Assembly: GCF_001513975.1 (NCBI RefSeq) | Contig: NZ_KQ947986.1 | Span: 288,713-352,712 of the forward strand | DNA: 64,000 nt | From: Streptomyces curacoi | GTDB lineage: Bacteria; Actinomycetota; Actinomycetes; Streptomycetales; Streptomycetaceae | Direction of reading: 5' to 3' | Shown here: piece by piece, positions 50,295 through 60,221 of the stretch | How positions within the stretch are numbered: position 1 is the first letter of the stretch | Layout: each line of letters begins with the position of its first letter | Position numbers and translations under genes: made by a program | The notes under the pieces: model-generated | Told to the model about the DNA's origin: nothing | The model's database searches: none | Seen by the model: only the letters and a program-made list of their open reading frames with translations

Positions 50295-51494
50295 ATGCCG
50301 AAGCCCGCCCCGTCCAGCCCCTGCCGTCCCCCGCTCGGGCCCCGTCTGGGCGCTGCCCTGGCCGTCGCCGCCTGTCTGACGCTGCTGTCCCCGACCGCCG
50401 CCGACGCCGCCGCACCGCCCGGACCGCACCCCCACGCCGCGCTCCAGCAGCAGTTGGAGGAGCTGGTGCGCACGCCGGGCGGCCCGCCCGGTGTCATCGC
50501 CGTCCTCCGCGACGGCAGGGGCAGCCGGGTCGTCCGGGCCGGCGTGGCGGACCTGGCCACCGGCCGCAGGCCCGCCCCCGGCGACCACATGCGCATCGCC
50601 AGTGCGGCCAAGGCGTTCAGCGGCGCGGTGGCGCTGTCCCTCGTCGACCGCCGCTACCTGAGCCTCGACGACACCCTGGGCGAGCGGCTGCCGCGGCTGC
50701 CGCGGGCCTGGGGCGCCGTGACGCTGCGCCAGCTGCTCCACCACACCAGCGGCCTGCCCGACTTCTCGCGGTCTCCGCGGTTCATGCAGACCGTCATCGC
50801 CGACCCGCGCCATCGCTTCGACTCCCGCCGGCTGCTCGACTACGTCGCCGACCAGCCGCTGCGCTTCCGGCCCGGCACCCGGTACCAGTACTCCAACTCC
50901 GACAACATCGCGGTCGCCCTGATGGCGGAAGCGGCGACCGGCACGCGGTATGAGCGGCTGCTGGAGCAGCTGGTGTACCGGCCGCTGGGCCTGCGCGACA
51001 CCAGCCTGCCCCAGGGCCACCGGATGCCGCGCCCCTACCTGCACGGCTACGACGTCAGCCCGCCCGCGCCGCCGGAGGACGTCAGCGAGGTGCTGAGCAT
51101 GTCCGGAGTCTGGGCGTCGGGCGGCATCGTCTCCACCCCCCGCGACATGACCCGGTTCGTCCGTGGCTATGCCGGGGGCCGGCTGTACGGCCGCCACCTC
51201 GTGCGCGAGCAGAGGCGCTGGATCCCCGGGGCGGCGTCCGAGCCCGCCGGGCCGGGGCGCAACGCCGCGGGGCTCGCCCTCTTCCGGTACACGACCCGGT
51301 GCGGCGTGGTGCTGGGGCACACCGGCAACACCCTCGGCTACACGCAGCTCATCGCGGCCACGCCGGACGGGCGCCGGTCGCTGACCTTCTCCGCCACCAC
51401 CCAGATCAACCAGGCCATGAAGCCGGCTCTACTGCAAAAACTCCGTGCCGTACAGGAGAACTTCGTCTGTGCGCTGTTGCGCCACAGGCGCTGA
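50295..51494 (+). CDS. Secreted serine hydrolase (beta-lactamase/DD-peptidase family)
   Basis: Class-C beta-lactamase/D-Ala-D-Ala carboxypeptidase-type protein of 399 residues. Signal peptide (LGAALAVAACLTLLSPTAADA), then the SxxK motif SAAK with Ser103 and Lys106, YSN at 199-201 and the HTG block GHTGNT near 346 in place of KTG. It should act outside the cell on D-amino-acid peptides or esters. ATG 50295; a GGAGAG stretch lies just before it. It converges on the ABC-F gene. Confidence 0.93.
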   Translation: MPKPAPSSPCRPPLGPRLGAALAVAACLTLLSPTAADAAAPPGPHPHAALQQQLEELVRTPGGPPGVIAVLRDGRGSRVVRAGVADLATGRRPAPGDHMRIASAAKAFSGAVALSLVDRRYLSLDDTLGERLPRLPRAWGAVTLRQLLHHTSGLPDFSRSPRFMQTVIADPRHRFDSRRLLDYVADQPLRFRPGTRYQYSNSDNIAVALMAEAATGTRYERLLEQLVYRPLGLRDTSLPQGHRMPRPYLHGYDVSPPAPPEDVSEVLSMSGVWASGGIVSTPRDMTRFVRGYAGGRLYGRHLVREQRRWIPGAASEPAGPGRNAAGLALFRYTTRCGVVLGHTGNTLGYTQLIAATPDGRRSLTFSATTQINQAMKPALLQKLRAVQENFVCALLRHRR

Positions 51495-51504
51495 CCCCGA
51501 CGCC

Positions 51505-53145
51505 CTAGCGTTCCGTCACCTTGCCGTCGGCGACCTCCAGACGGCGGGTGACGTGCACCGCGTCGAGCATGCGCCGGTCGTGGGTGACCAGGAGCAGCGT
51601 GCCCTGGTACGAGTCCAGGGCCGACTCCAGTTGCTCGATGGCCGGCAGGTCGAGGTGGTTGGTGGGCTCGTCCAGGACCAGGAGGTTGACGCCTCTGCCC
51701 TGGAGGAGGGCGAGGGCCGCCCGGGTCCGTTCGCCCGGGGAGAGGCTCGCCGCCGAGCGCAGGACGTGGTCCGTCTTGAGGCCGAACTTGGCCAGGAGCG
51801 TGCGCACTTCGACCGGTTCGGTGTCCGGGACCGCGGCGCGGAAGGCGTCCAGCAGGGACTCCTCGCCGTGGAACAGCTTGCGGGCCTGGTCGACCTCGCC
51901 GATCAGGACGCCCGAGCCGAGCGTCGACTGTCCCGCGGTCAGCGGGACGCGGCCCAGCAGGGCGCCCAGCAGGGTGGACTTGCCCGCGCCGTTGGCGCCC
52001 GTGACCGCCACCCGGTCCGCCCAGTCGATCTGGAGGGAGACCGGGCCGAGGCTGAAGCCGTCGCGTCGTACCTCGGCGTCCCGCAGGGTGGCGACCACCG
52101 CGCCCGAGCGCGGGGCCGAAGCGATCTCCATGCGCAGTTCCCACTCCTTGCGCGGCTCCTCGACGACCTCCAGGCGCTCGATCATGCGCTGGGTCTGGCG
52201 GGCCTTCGCGGCCTGCTTCTCGCTGGCCTCGCTGCGGAACTTGCGGCCGATCTTGTCGTTGTCGTTGCCCGCCTTGCGCCGGGCGTTCTTGACGCCCTTG
52301 TCCATCCAGGAGCGCTGCATCTGCGCCCGGTCCTGGAGGGCGGTCTTCTTGTCGGCGTACTCCTCGAAGTCGTCCCGGGCATGCCGGCGGGCGACCTCGC
52401 GCTCCTCCAGGTAGGCCTCGTAGCCGCCGCCGTAGAGGTTGATCTGCCCCTGGGCCAGATCGAGTTCGAGGACCTTGGTGACCGTGCGGGCGAGGAACTC
52501 GCGGTCGTGGCTGACGACCACCGTGCCGGCGCGCAGGCCGGTGACGAAGCGTTCGAGGCGTTCCAGGCCGTCGAGGTCCAGGTCGTTCGTCGGCTCGTCG
52601 AGCAGGAAGACGTCGTAGCGCGACAGCAGCAGCGAGGCGAGTCCGGCTCGCGCCGCCTGGCCGCCCGACAGGGAGGTCATCGGCTGGTCCAGGTCCACCG
52701 CCAGGCCCAGTGCGTCGGCGACCTCCTCCGCCCGCTCGTCGAGGTCGGCGCCGCCCAGCCCCAGCCAGCGCTCCAGGCTCGTGGCGTACGCGTCGTCCGC
52801 GCCGGGTGCCCCGTCGACGAGGGCCTGCGTCGCCTCGTCCATCGCCCGCTGGGCCTCGGTGACTCCGGTACGGCGGGCCAGGAACTGCCGTACGGTCTCG
52901 CCGGGGCGCCGCTCCGGCTCCTGCGGGAGGTGTCCGACGGTCGCGGTCGGCGGGGAGAGCCGCAACTCGCCCTCGTCCGGTGCGGTCAGCCCGGCGAGCA
53001 GGCGGAGCAGCGTGGACTTGCCCGCGCCGTTGGCCCCGACCAGGCCGATCACATCTCCGGGCGCGACGACGAGGTCGAGCCCGCTGAACAGGGAACGGTC
53101 GCCGTGACCGGCGGCGAGGTTCTTGGCGACGAGGGTGGCAGTCAC
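51505..53145 (-). CDS. ABC-F family ATPase
   Basis: Soluble ABC-F protein of 546 residues with two ATP-binding domains, each with Walker A GANGAGKST and signatures SLSGGQAAR and SLSPGERTR, joined by a charged linker (near YLEEREVARRHARDD through KARQTQRMIER). No membrane domain. Members act on the ribosome, as translation factors or in resistance to ribosome-targeting drugs; which applies here cannot be told. The start is GTG 53145. It stands alone between two convergent/tandem neighbours. Confidence 0.94.
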   Translation of the reverse strand: MTATLVAKNLAAGHGDRSLFSGLDLVVAPGDVIGLVGANGAGKSTLLRLLAGLTAPDEGELRLSPPTATVGHLPQEPERRPGETVRQFLARRTGVTEAQRAMDEATQALVDGAPGADDAYATSLERWLGLGGADLDERAEEVADALGLAVDLDQPMTSLSGGQAARAGLASLLLSRYDVFLLDEPTNDLDLDGLERLERFVTGLRAGTVVVSHDREFLARTVTKVLELDLAQGQINLYGGGYEAYLEEREVARRHARDDFEEYADKKTALQDRAQMQRSWMDKGVKNARRKAGNDNDKIGRKFRSEASEKQAAKARQTQRMIERLEVVEEPRKEWELRMEIASAPRSGAVVATLRDAEVRRDGFSLGPVSLQIDWADRVAVTGANGAGKSTLLGALLGRVPLTAGQSTLGSGVLIGEVDQARKLFHGEESLLDAFRAAVPDTEPVEVRTLLAKFGLKTDHVLRSAASLSPGERTRAALALLQGRGVNLLVLDEPTNHLDLPAIEQLESALDSYQGTLLLVTHDRRMLDAVHVTRRLEVADGKVTER

Positions 53146-53190
53146 AGACCGCGATCCTAGTGGCCGCGCCGGGCCGCGGGCACCTCGGTT

Positions 53191-54213
53191 TCAGCGTGCC
53201 ATCGCCTCCACCAGCACGCTCCCCGAGGTCCGCGCCACCAAGAACGCCTCCCCCTTCACCGCCTTCGCGTCCAGCGCGATGCGGTGCCGGCCCGGCTCCA
53301 GGACGCCGTCGAAGACCTCGTGGGTGTGGGTGCGGTAGAGGCGGTCGATGCGGTACGCGGTGAGGCGGACCCGGCAGGGCGAGGTGACCTCGACGCCCGC
53401 CTCGCCGTCGGCGGCCACCAGGCGGGTCAGCCGGCGCCGCTCCACCGGGCTGCGGTCCAGGGCGTGCTCGATCTGCGCGACCAGCAGCGGCACGATCGGG
53501 GCGAGGCCGTCGACGTACGCCACGTCGACTCCGGCGTCCGCGAAGGCACGGCGTACGGCGGCGCGCCGCTCCTCGCGGATCGCGCGGCCGAAGGCGACGG
53601 CGCCGTAGGCGCGCAGTTCGTCGGCGGGGACACCGCCCACGTCGTCGGTGATGTCGGCACCGATGCCGATGGTGCGCAGCGCGGCGGCGAGCTTGGCGAG
53701 GAGGGCGACGCGGGCCCCGATGAGGAGCACCCGGCGGCGTGGCGCCTCGGAGTCGCGGTCGAGCAGGGAGCCGAGCGCCGCGCGGTAGTCGGCGCCGCGG
53801 AAGCGGAAGGGCCCGATGCCGTGGTAGCCGTTGAGCTCCAGGTCGGCGTGCTCGTCGGTCTGCCAGGCGAAGTCCCGCCAGATGTAGTCGTCGCCCTCCT
53901 TGTCGATGACCGCGGTGACGGCGCCGCAGGCGAGATCCTCGCACTCGGGGCAGCCGTAGATGACGTACCGGCTGCCCGGCAGCGGGGCCTCCGCCTCCAG
54001 GAGCAGGCTGCGGACCTGGGCGGTGAAGATGGCGGGCGGGACGTCGGAGGCGAGCGGGGAAACGGCGTCGAGGTCGGAGAGCTGGAACAGCAGCGGGCGT
54101 CCGTCGACGATGAAGTCGACGAAGTCCCGGTGCACCTGGTAGTCACCGTTGGCGAGGACGCCACCGGCACGCATCGCCGGTGCCAGGCCGAAGGTCGCGT
54201 ACGCGGCAGACAT
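53191..54213 (-). CDS. Uncharacterised protein with CPECEDLAC motif
   Basis: Protein of 340 residues that I cannot assign. The N-terminal half has a LFQLSDLDAVSPLASDVPP stretch and a cysteine cluster YGCPECEDLACG (CX2CX4C) that could bind a metal. The C-terminal half contains a Rossmann-like strand-loop-helix (RRVLLIGARVALLAKLAAAL, which lacks a Gly-rich loop), then acidic and Arg-rich regions and a final beta-rich stretch. In other streptomycetes the homologue is loosely called an oxidoreductase, from memory. It is divergent from the DAAO-like gene with 66 nt between. Confidence 0.78.
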   Translation of the reverse strand: MSAAYATFGLAPAMRAGGVLANGDYQVHRDFVDFIVDGRPLLFQLSDLDAVSPLASDVPPAIFTAQVRSLLLEAEAPLPGSRYVIYGCPECEDLACGAVTAVIDKEGDDYIWRDFAWQTDEHADLELNGYHGIGPFRFRGADYRAALGSLLDRDSEAPRRRVLLIGARVALLAKLAAALRTIGIGADITDDVGGVPADELRAYGAVAFGRAIREERRAAVRRAFADAGVDVAYVDGLAPIVPLLVAQIEHALDRSPVERRRLTRLVAADGEAGVEVTSPCRVRLTAYRIDRLYRTHTHEVFDGVLEPGRHRIALDAKAVKGEAFLVARTSGSVLVEAMAR

Positions 54214-54267
54214 GCTGTGAGTATTCCCGGCATGGGACCGATATGAGCGCGGCATGACATATTCCGC

Positions 54268-54273
54268 TAACGT
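54268..54273 (+). promoter_or_regulatory. -10 box of leaderless DAAO-like gene
   Basis: TAACGT ends 6 nt before ATG 54280, without a ribosome binding site. Confidence 0.45.
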
Positions 54274-54279
54274 CCCGAC

Positions 54280-55239
54280 ATGGGAAACGAACAGTCGGGC
54301 GACGTCATCGTGGTCGGCGGCGGGGTCATCGGACTCACGACGGCCCTGGTTCTCGCCGAGCGCGGGGCACGCGTGCGGGTATGGACCAGGGACCCCGTGG
54401 AGCGGACCACCTCGGCGGTTGCCGGTGCGTTGTGGTGGCCGTACCGGATCGAGCCGGTCGCGCTCGCGCGGACCTGGGCGCTGCGCTCCCTGGACGTGTA
54501 CGAGGAACTGGCCGCGCAGAGCGAGCTGACGGGCGTACGCCTGGTCGAAGGGGTACTGGGCGAGGCGACCCTGGACGAGGCCGACGGGTGGGCCACCGCC
54601 CGGCTGCCCGGCTTGCGTCCCACGACGGCCGAGGAGTACGGCGGTTCGGGGCTGTGGGCCCGGTTGCCGGTGATCGACATGACGGCGTTTCTGCCGTGGC
54701 TGAGGGAGCGGCTCCTGAAGGCGGGCGGCGTGATCGAGACACGGACGGTGTCGTCCTTCACGGAGGTCGGGGCGCCGGTCGTGGTCAACTGCACGGGCCT
54801 GGGCGCCCGCGAGCTGGTGCCGGACCCGTCCGTGCGTCCGGTGCGCGGGCAGCTGGTCGTCGTCGAGAACCCCGGCATCCGCACCTGGCTGACCTCGACG
54901 GACGACGACGGGGAGATGGCGTACTTCTTCCCTCAGCCGGGGCGGCTGCTGCTGGGCGGCACCGCGGTGGTGGACGAGTGGTCGCTGGAGCCGGATCCGG
55001 CGGTGGCGGAGGCGATCGTACGGCGGTGTGCGGCGCTGCGGCCGGAAATCGCGGGGGCGCGGGTGCTGGGGCACCGGGTGGGGCTGCGGCCGGTGCGCGA
55101 CGCGGTCCGGCTGGAACGTGAACTCCTGCCCGGTGGCCGGACGTTGGTGCACAACTACGGCCACGGCGGCGCGGGCATCACCGTGGCCTGGGGCTGCGCG
55201 GAGGAGGCGGCCGGGCTGGCCGCCTCCTCCACAGCCTGA
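54280..55239 (+). CDS. D-amino-acid oxidase-like FAD-dependent oxidase
   Basis: FAD-dependent oxidase of 319 residues of the DAAO/DASPO family. The FAD motif VIVVGGGVIGLTTALVLAE is near the start, ARELVPDPSVRPVRGQLVVV and FPQPGRLLLGGT lie in the middle, and HRVGLRPVRDAVRLE with HNYGHGGAGITVAWG ends the FAD domain. It should oxidise D-amino acids to keto acids with release of hydrogen peroxide and ammonia. Cytoplasmic. A hairpin overlaps its last codons. Confidence 0.93.
   Translation: MGNEQSGDVIVVGGGVIGLTTALVLAERGARVRVWTRDPVERTTSAVAGALWWPYRIEPVALARTWALRSLDVYEELAAQSELTGVRLVEGVLGEATLDEADGWATARLPGLRPTTAEEYGGSGLWARLPVIDMTAFLPWLRERLLKAGGVIETRTVSSFTEVGAPVVVNCTGLGARELVPDPSVRPVRGQLVVVENPGIRTWLTSTDDDGEMAYFFPQPGRLLLGGTAVVDEWSLEPDPAVAEAIVRRCAALRPEIAGARVLGHRVGLRPVRDAVRLERELLPGGRTLVHNYGHGGAGITVAWGCAEEAAGLAASSTA
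55201..55229. terminator. Hairpin within the end of the DAAO gene
   Basis: GAGGAGGCGGCC (55201-55212) pairs perfectly with GGCCGCCTCCTC (55218-55229), with a 5-nt loop, inside the last codons of the oxidase gene and 15 nt before the stop of the convergent M14 gene. It can serve as terminator for both. Confidence 0.72.
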
Positions 55240-55243
55240 ACTC

Positions 55244-56515
55244 TCAGCAGGCGGTGTCGGGTTCGCCCGCCGTGATGTGGTACGGCGCGCGCTCGTCGAG
55301 GAGCAACGGGACGAGGGCGCGCAGGGACTGACGCAGTGGCACGTAAGCGCCCGATGCGGTGGCCTTCGACTTCACTCCGTGGAGGGCGAGTTCGTCCTTC
55401 ACCCCCGTGTACTGGTCGGCGGTGAGCCGGTAGCCGCAGGGCGGGTCCTGGATCACCTCGGCGGGTTCGGGCGGGTCGTTGTCGGCGCCGCCGAGGTAGA
55501 CGGGCCCGGTGTCGGCATAGCCGGCGAGGCGGGCGGCGCCGGTCGCCGCCTCGACCTGTCCGCGGCGGGCGTCGGTGAAGCCGAACAGGCCCTTCAGCGC
55601 GGCGAGTTGGGAGCTCACCCGGCGCCGGTTGTTCAGGGCCTCGTCCGCCTTCTCCGCATCGGTGAGCGGGTCGACGCGGCTCTCGATGAGCAGGCCCACC
55701 GAGTGCTTGATGCCGGACATGTTCCGCAGGATGCGCTCCTGGCCGTCGCCGGCGACCTGCCGGATCGGCTCACCGGTCTCGGGGTCGGTCCAGATGCCGT
55801 ACGTGCCGGTCGAGTAGCCGGCGCCGGTCGCGGCGGGACGTACGTACGACTCGGACAGGGCCTGCGCCTCGTCGTGGACGTGCGCGTCGGTGTTGAGGTT
55901 GCGCGGCCACAGGTCGAACAGGTCCTTGTCGTAGTACGGGGGTGTGGCGCCGTACTCGTGCAGGTCGTAGACGACATCGGGGCGTTGGTCGCGGATGACC
56001 GCGGCCAGCGCCCGGCCCTCGGCGGTCCGGAGCGCGATGTGGTCGCGGTTGATGTCCACGCCGTCGCTGTTGCCGCGGGTGTCGGCGGCCCGGCCGTCCG
56101 GGTTGGCGGTGGGCACGACCAGCAGGGTGGTGCGCTCCAGGAAGCGCCGGGTCTGCCGGTCGTTCGCGTAGGCCAGGTCACGGATGGTGGACAGGCAGGC
56201 CTCACGGCCGGAGGGTTCGTCGCCGTGCTGGGTGCAGACGAGCAGCACCTTGTTCGGGGCGGGGAGGGTGCCGATCCGTACGAGCTGGAGCGGGCGGCCC
56301 TGCTTCGTCGTCCCGATGCGCGAGACGGAGACCCGCTCGCTCGCCCTGTCGACGGCCGACAGAAGTGCCTGCTCCTCGGGCTGGCTGGTCCAGCGCGCGC
56401 CGTCGGACTCCTCGAAGCCGGTGCGGGGCGGGGAGTCGGCGGCGTGGGCGGGGACGGCCACCAGGGACGCGGCGAGGGCCGCCGCGGTCAGGGTGAGGGC
56501 TCGGATACGGGTCAC
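55244..56515 (-). CDS. Secreted M14 zinc carboxypeptidase
   Basis: Zinc carboxypeptidase of 423 residues. Signal peptide ([19 protein letters not shown]), then the zinc motif with His97 and Glu100 in [13 protein letters not shown], the arginine/asparagine substrate block [21 protein letters not shown], and the third zinc ligand His in VVYDLHEYG. The start GTG 56515 overlaps the stop of the preceding peptidase gene by 4 nt (GTGA), so the two secreted peptidases are made together. Confidence 0.94.
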   Translation of the reverse strand: MTRIRALTLTAAALAASLVAVPAHAADSPPRTGFEESDGARWTSQPEEQALLSAVDRASERVSVSRIGTTKQGRPLQLVRIGTLPAPNKVLLVCTQHGDEPSGREACLSTIRDLAYANDRQTRRFLERTTLLVVPTANPDGRAADTRGNSDGVDINRDHIALRTAEGRALAAVIRDQRPDVVYDLHEYGATPPYYDKDLFDLWPRNLNTDAHVHDEAQALSESYVRPAATGAGYSTGTYGIWTDPETGEPIRQVAGDGQERILRNMSGIKHSVGLLIESRVDPLTDAEKADEALNNRRRVSSQLAALKGLFGFTDARRGQVEAATGAARLAGYADTGPVYLGGADNDPPEPAEVIQDPPCGYRLTADQYTGVKDELALHGVKSKATASGAYVPLRQSLRALVPLLLDERAPYHITAGEPDTAC

Positions 56516-58482
56516 TGGCCTCCCTCCGGGATGCGGTGGACGGTGCGCGGCGCCCGCACGCCGTCGAGGGGCGTGGCCTCGGGGGTGGCGGCCGGCGAGC
56601 CGGCGGTGGCGCGTGCGAAGGCGTGGGCGCCGCCGACCAGCGGGACGCGGGCCTTGGTGCGGGACAGGTCGAGCGTCAGCGTGGGGGTGGTGGACGGGGG
56701 GTCGATGAGGTCCTTGTCGGTGCCCGCGACGATCAGGGCGAGGCGGTGGCCGGCCGGGACCACGTGGTCGGTGGCCGCCAGGTCGAGGGTGATCGTGTGC
56801 GGCCTACCCGGGGTGAGGGGTACGCCCTTCAGGTCGGAGGCGTGATTACCCAGGTCGGCCCAGCCGCGGCTGACGATCGTGTAGTCGACGTCGGCGGTCT
56901 TGGCCTTCGTCTCCTTGAAGCAGGCGCTGTCGCCGGTGGTGCTCACGCCCCAGCAGGTGCGGTCGGTGAGCGTGGTGATGCCCTCGCCGCTCGTGGCGTA
57001 GTCGCGGATGGTGTCGGGGCCGAGGTCCACGAGGACGGCGGAGAGGTGGGCCGTCGAGGTGGTCGGGGTCGCGGTGACGGTGACCTTCGAGGAGCCGGAC
57101 AGGCGCAGGTCGCGGGTGAGCGGCCCGGTCACGAAGCCCGCCTTGTCCGGGGTGGGCGTGTCGGTGTGGGCGGCCCAGTCGGTCTCGCTGCGCTGCGGGT
57201 CGTCGGTGAAGGTCTCGGTGCCCTTGCCCTTGCCCAGGCCGAGGGTGCCGACACCCGCCTGGGTGCCCTTGGCGGGGCGCAGGGTGGTGGTGTCGGTGCC
57301 GCGCGGCGGCCAGACCTTGGAGGTGACCCACTGGTCGGGGTGGCGCTCGATATCGGCCATCGGCTCACGGTCGATGCCGTTGTCGTAGCCGAGGAGTTCG
57401 TGGTCGAACCAGCGGTGCAGGGTGTCGACCCACTGCGCGCGGCGGAAGTCGAACGGGTCGACGTGGCCGGTCTGGGAGAGCCAGATCTTGCGCTCGACGC
57501 CGTTCTTCGCCAGCGCGTCCCACCACTGACCGACGTGCTTCATACGGACGTTGAGGTCCTGCATGCCGTGGATCAGGAAGACGCTGGCCCGGACCTTGCT
57601 CGCGTCCTTCACGTAGTCGCGCTCGGTCCACAGGGGCGTCCAGTCGCCGCTGCGCGGGGCCCCGTCGACGAGCATCTGCTGGACGGCGCCGCACTTGGCG
57701 CGGGCGTCGGGGCTGTCGACGTAGTCGGACAGCCAGTCGGGGCCGGAGTCGTACAGGGGGGCGCCCTGCTGGAAGTAGTAGTCGTACCAGGAGGAGATGG
57801 CGCTGATCGGCACGATGGTCTTCAGGCCCTCGACGCCGGTGGCGGCGACGCCGTTGGCTATGGTGCCGTCCCAGCTCTTGCCGATCATGCCGGTGCGCCC
57901 GTTGGTCCACGTGGCCTTGGCCTTGGTGGTGCCGGTGCGGGTCGTGTACGCCTTCGCGCGGCCGTTCAGCCAGTCGACGACGGCCTTCGCGGAGAGGATG
58001 TCGGAGCGTCCGCCGACGTCCACGCAGCCGTCGGAGCGGTTGGTGCCGGCGAGGTCGACGCCGACGAAGGCGTAGCCGCGGGGCACGAAGTAGTTGTCGT
58101 AGAACAGTGGCATCTGGACGACGTCGCCGTCCGCGTCGTACGTCTTCTTCTGGCTCTCGTTGCCGCGCCCGCAGCAGGAGTAATACGGGCTGGCGTCCAT
58201 GATGACGGGTATCTTGCGGCCCTGCTGGGCCGTTTCGCGGGGCCGGACGATGTCGACGGCGACTCGGTCGGTCTTTCCGTCGCGGTCGTGGTCGAGTCCG
58301 GTGTCCACCCATACGGCCTCGCGGATGGCGTTCTCGTACGAGTGGACGGGGCTGCTCTCCCGCGGGGCGGCGGTGGCCGTCGCGGGTGCCAGGGACGTGG
58401 CCATCAGGGCGGCCGTGGCCGCCGTCGCGAGCGGTCTCCAGATCGTGAAACGCGTGCGTATCGGCATGCGCGGACGGTACAT
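56512..58482 (-). CDS. Xaa-Pro dipeptidyl-peptidase (S15), secreted
   Basis: S15/CocE-type peptidase of 656 residues. Signal peptide (residues 1-39, [14 protein letters not shown]). The catalytic serine is Ser203 in [13 protein letters not shown], the Asp in [12 protein letters not shown] and the His in [12 protein letters not shown]. The C-terminal jelly-roll domain ([20 protein letters not shown] through [15 protein letters not shown]) is typical. It removes X-Pro dipeptides from peptides outside the cell. ATG 58482 has GGGAG 7 nt upstream. It is followed by the M14 peptidase gene in a 4-nt overlap. Confidence 0.94.
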   Translation of the reverse strand: MYRPRMPIRTRFTIWRPLATAATAALMATSLAPATATAAPRESSPVHSYENAIREAVWVDTGLDHDRDGKTDRVAVDIVRPRETAQQGRKIPVIMDASPYYSCCGRGNESQKKTYDADGDVVQMPLFYDNYFVPRGYAFVGVDLAGTNRSDGCVDVGGRSDILSAKAVVDWLNGRAKAYTTRTGTTKAKATWTNGRTGMIGKSWDGTIANGVAATGVEGLKTIVPISAISSWYDYYFQQGAPLYDSGPDWLSDYVDSPDARAKCGAVQQMLVDGAPRSGDWTPLWTERDYVKDASKVRASVFLIHGMQDLNVRMKHVGQWWDALAKNGVERKIWLSQTGHVDPFDFRRAQWVDTLHRWFDHELLGYDNGIDREPMADIERHPDQWVTSKVWPPRGTDTTTLRPAKGTQAGVGTLGLGKGKGTETFTDDPQRSETDWAAHTDTPTPDKAGFVTGPLTRDLRLSGSSKVTVTATPTTSTAHLSAVLVDLGPDTIRDYATSGEGITTLTDRTCWGVSTTGDSACFKETKAKTADVDYTIVSRGWADLGNHASDLKGVPLTPGRPHTITLDLAATDHVVPAGHRLALIVAGTDKDLIDPPSTTPTLTLDLSRTKARVPLVGGAHAFARATAGSPAATPEATPLDGVRAPRTVHRIPEGGQ

Positions 58483-58675
58483 CGGGCAACTCCCGCGCAG
58501 AAGAGGGCGGCTGATGGCGTATGAGGTCCCGTGTGGCCGATAAACGCCCCTGGGGCGGGTCCGCTCATGTCGGCCGAATGGCGTTCGTGTGACCGGGGTG
58601 GTCATGGACACAACGGGGCCACAGATGGTGAATAGGCTCCGGACAGACTTCGGTCCCCTACGACTTGGAGCTTTC

Positions 58676-60217
58676 GTGCACCGCAGAATCATGGCGCCGG
58701 GCGCACTCGCGGCTGCCTCTTTGATGCTGGTGATCCCGGCCTCGGCCGCGAGCCACTCCCCCGGCGCTCCGGGCATCGGCGACCCCTATTACCCGGCCTA
58801 CGGCAACGGCGGATACGACGTCTCCCACTACGACCTCCGGCTGAAGTACCAGCCGGCCACGGACGAGCTGGAGGGTACGGCGACCCTGCTGGCCAGGACC
58901 ACACAGGACCTGTCCCGCTTCAATCTGGACTTCCTGCTGGACGTCAGCGAGGTCCGGGTCAACGGCGCGAAGGCGTCGTTCGCGACCTCGGGCGAGCACG
59001 AGCTGGAGATCACGCCGAAGAACCCGCTGGCCAAGGGCACGGCCGTCACGGTGGTCGTGCGCTACCGGGGTGTGCCGTCGTCGAAGGAGGCGTACGGGTT
59101 CAACGCGTGGCTGCGCACGGCGGACGGCGGGGTCGCCGCGGGTGAGCCCGAGGGAGCCTGGTGGTGGTTCCCGAGCAATGACCACCCGCTCGACAAGGCG
59201 ACCTTCGACGTGTCGGTGCAGGTGCCGAACGGCACCCAGTTCATCTCCAACGGAACGCTGCAGTCGACGAGTTCGCGGGCCGGCTGGACCCGCTACAACT
59301 GGCGCTCCAACAAGCCGCAGACCACCTACCTCGCCACGTTCGCGGCGGGCAGGTTCGACGTCACCACGGGGACGTCCGAGGGTGGTATTCCGGTCATCAA
59401 CGCCTACAGCAAGGACCTCGGCGACAACTACGGTGCCGCGCGGGCGAGCATCGAGCGGAGCGGGGAGATCGCCGACTGGCTGAGCGAGTACTTCGGCCCC
59501 TATCCGTACAACTCGGTCGGCGGGTACGTGCCGAACACCCCGTCCGTCGGGTACGCCCTGGAGACGCAGACCCGGCCGTTCTACAGCCCGCGAGGGTTCT
59601 CGAACGGGACGAACACGTCTGTCGTCGTGCATGAGCTGGCCCACCAGTGGTACGGCGACGACGTGTCGGTCGAGCACTGGAAGGACATCTGGATCAACGA
59701 GGGCTTCGCCCGCTACGCGCAGTGGCTGTGGTCGGAGCACGAGGGCGAGGGCACGGCGCAGGAGATCGCCGACTACGTGTACGCCTCGCGTGCGGCCGAC
59801 GATCCGTTCTGGACGGTCCGGCCCGGTAACCCGGGGCCGGAGAACCAGTTCCACATCGCGGTCTACGACCGGGGCGCGCTGGCCCTGCAGGCGTTGCGCA
59901 ACGAGATCGGGGACAAGGCGTTCTTCGAGATCCTCAAGGGCTGGCCGCAGAAGCACGCGTACGGCAACGCGTCGGTGGCCGACTTCCGGCGGTACGCCGA
60001 GGAGGTGTCCGGGCAGCCGCTGGCGGCGCTGTTCGACACCTGGCTGTTCCAGCCGTCGAAGCCGGCCGCTGCCGTGGCGCGCGGCGCGTCCATCGCCAGG
60101 TCGGCCACGGCCCCGGCGCAGCCCAGGTCCTGGAAGAAGATCGCGGCGACGAACGGCGTGCACGACCACGGGCGCGAGCACGCGGACGGACACGCCGAGC
60201 ACGAGCACGAGCGGTGA
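58676..60217 (+). CDS. Secreted M1 family metallopeptidase
   Basis: M1 aminopeptidase of 513 residues. Signal peptide (APGALAAASLMLVIPASAAS), the N-terminal beta domain, then the zinc motif HELAHQW with His319, Glu320, His323 and the third ligand Glu342 in NEGFARY. The usual GxMEN is replaced by VGYALETQ, with a Glu. The C terminus ends in a His/Glu-rich tail (GVHDHGREHADGHAEHEHE), not part of the fold. The start is GTG 58676 with GGAG 5 nt upstream. It is divergent from the S15-M14 pair, forming a secreted-peptidase cluster. Confidence 0.93.
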   Translation: MHRRIMAPGALAAASLMLVIPASAASHSPGAPGIGDPYYPAYGNGGYDVSHYDLRLKYQPATDELEGTATLLARTTQDLSRFNLDFLLDVSEVRVNGAKASFATSGEHELEITPKNPLAKGTAVTVVVRYRGVPSSKEAYGFNAWLRTADGGVAAGEPEGAWWWFPSNDHPLDKATFDVSVQVPNGTQFISNGTLQSTSSRAGWTRYNWRSNKPQTTYLATFAAGRFDVTTGTSEGGIPVINAYSKDLGDNYGAARASIERSGEIADWLSEYFGPYPYNSVGGYVPNTPSVGYALETQTRPFYSPRGFSNGTNTSVVVHELAHQWYGDDVSVEHWKDIWINEGFARYAQWLWSEHEGEGTAQEIADYVYASRAADDPFWTVRPGNPGPENQFHIAVYDRGALALQALRNEIGDKAFFEILKGWPQKHAYGNASVADFRRYAEEVSGQPLAALFDTWLFQPSKPAAAVARGASIARSATAPAQPRSWKKIAATNGVHDHGREHADGHAEHEHER

Positions 60218-60221
60218 CGTC

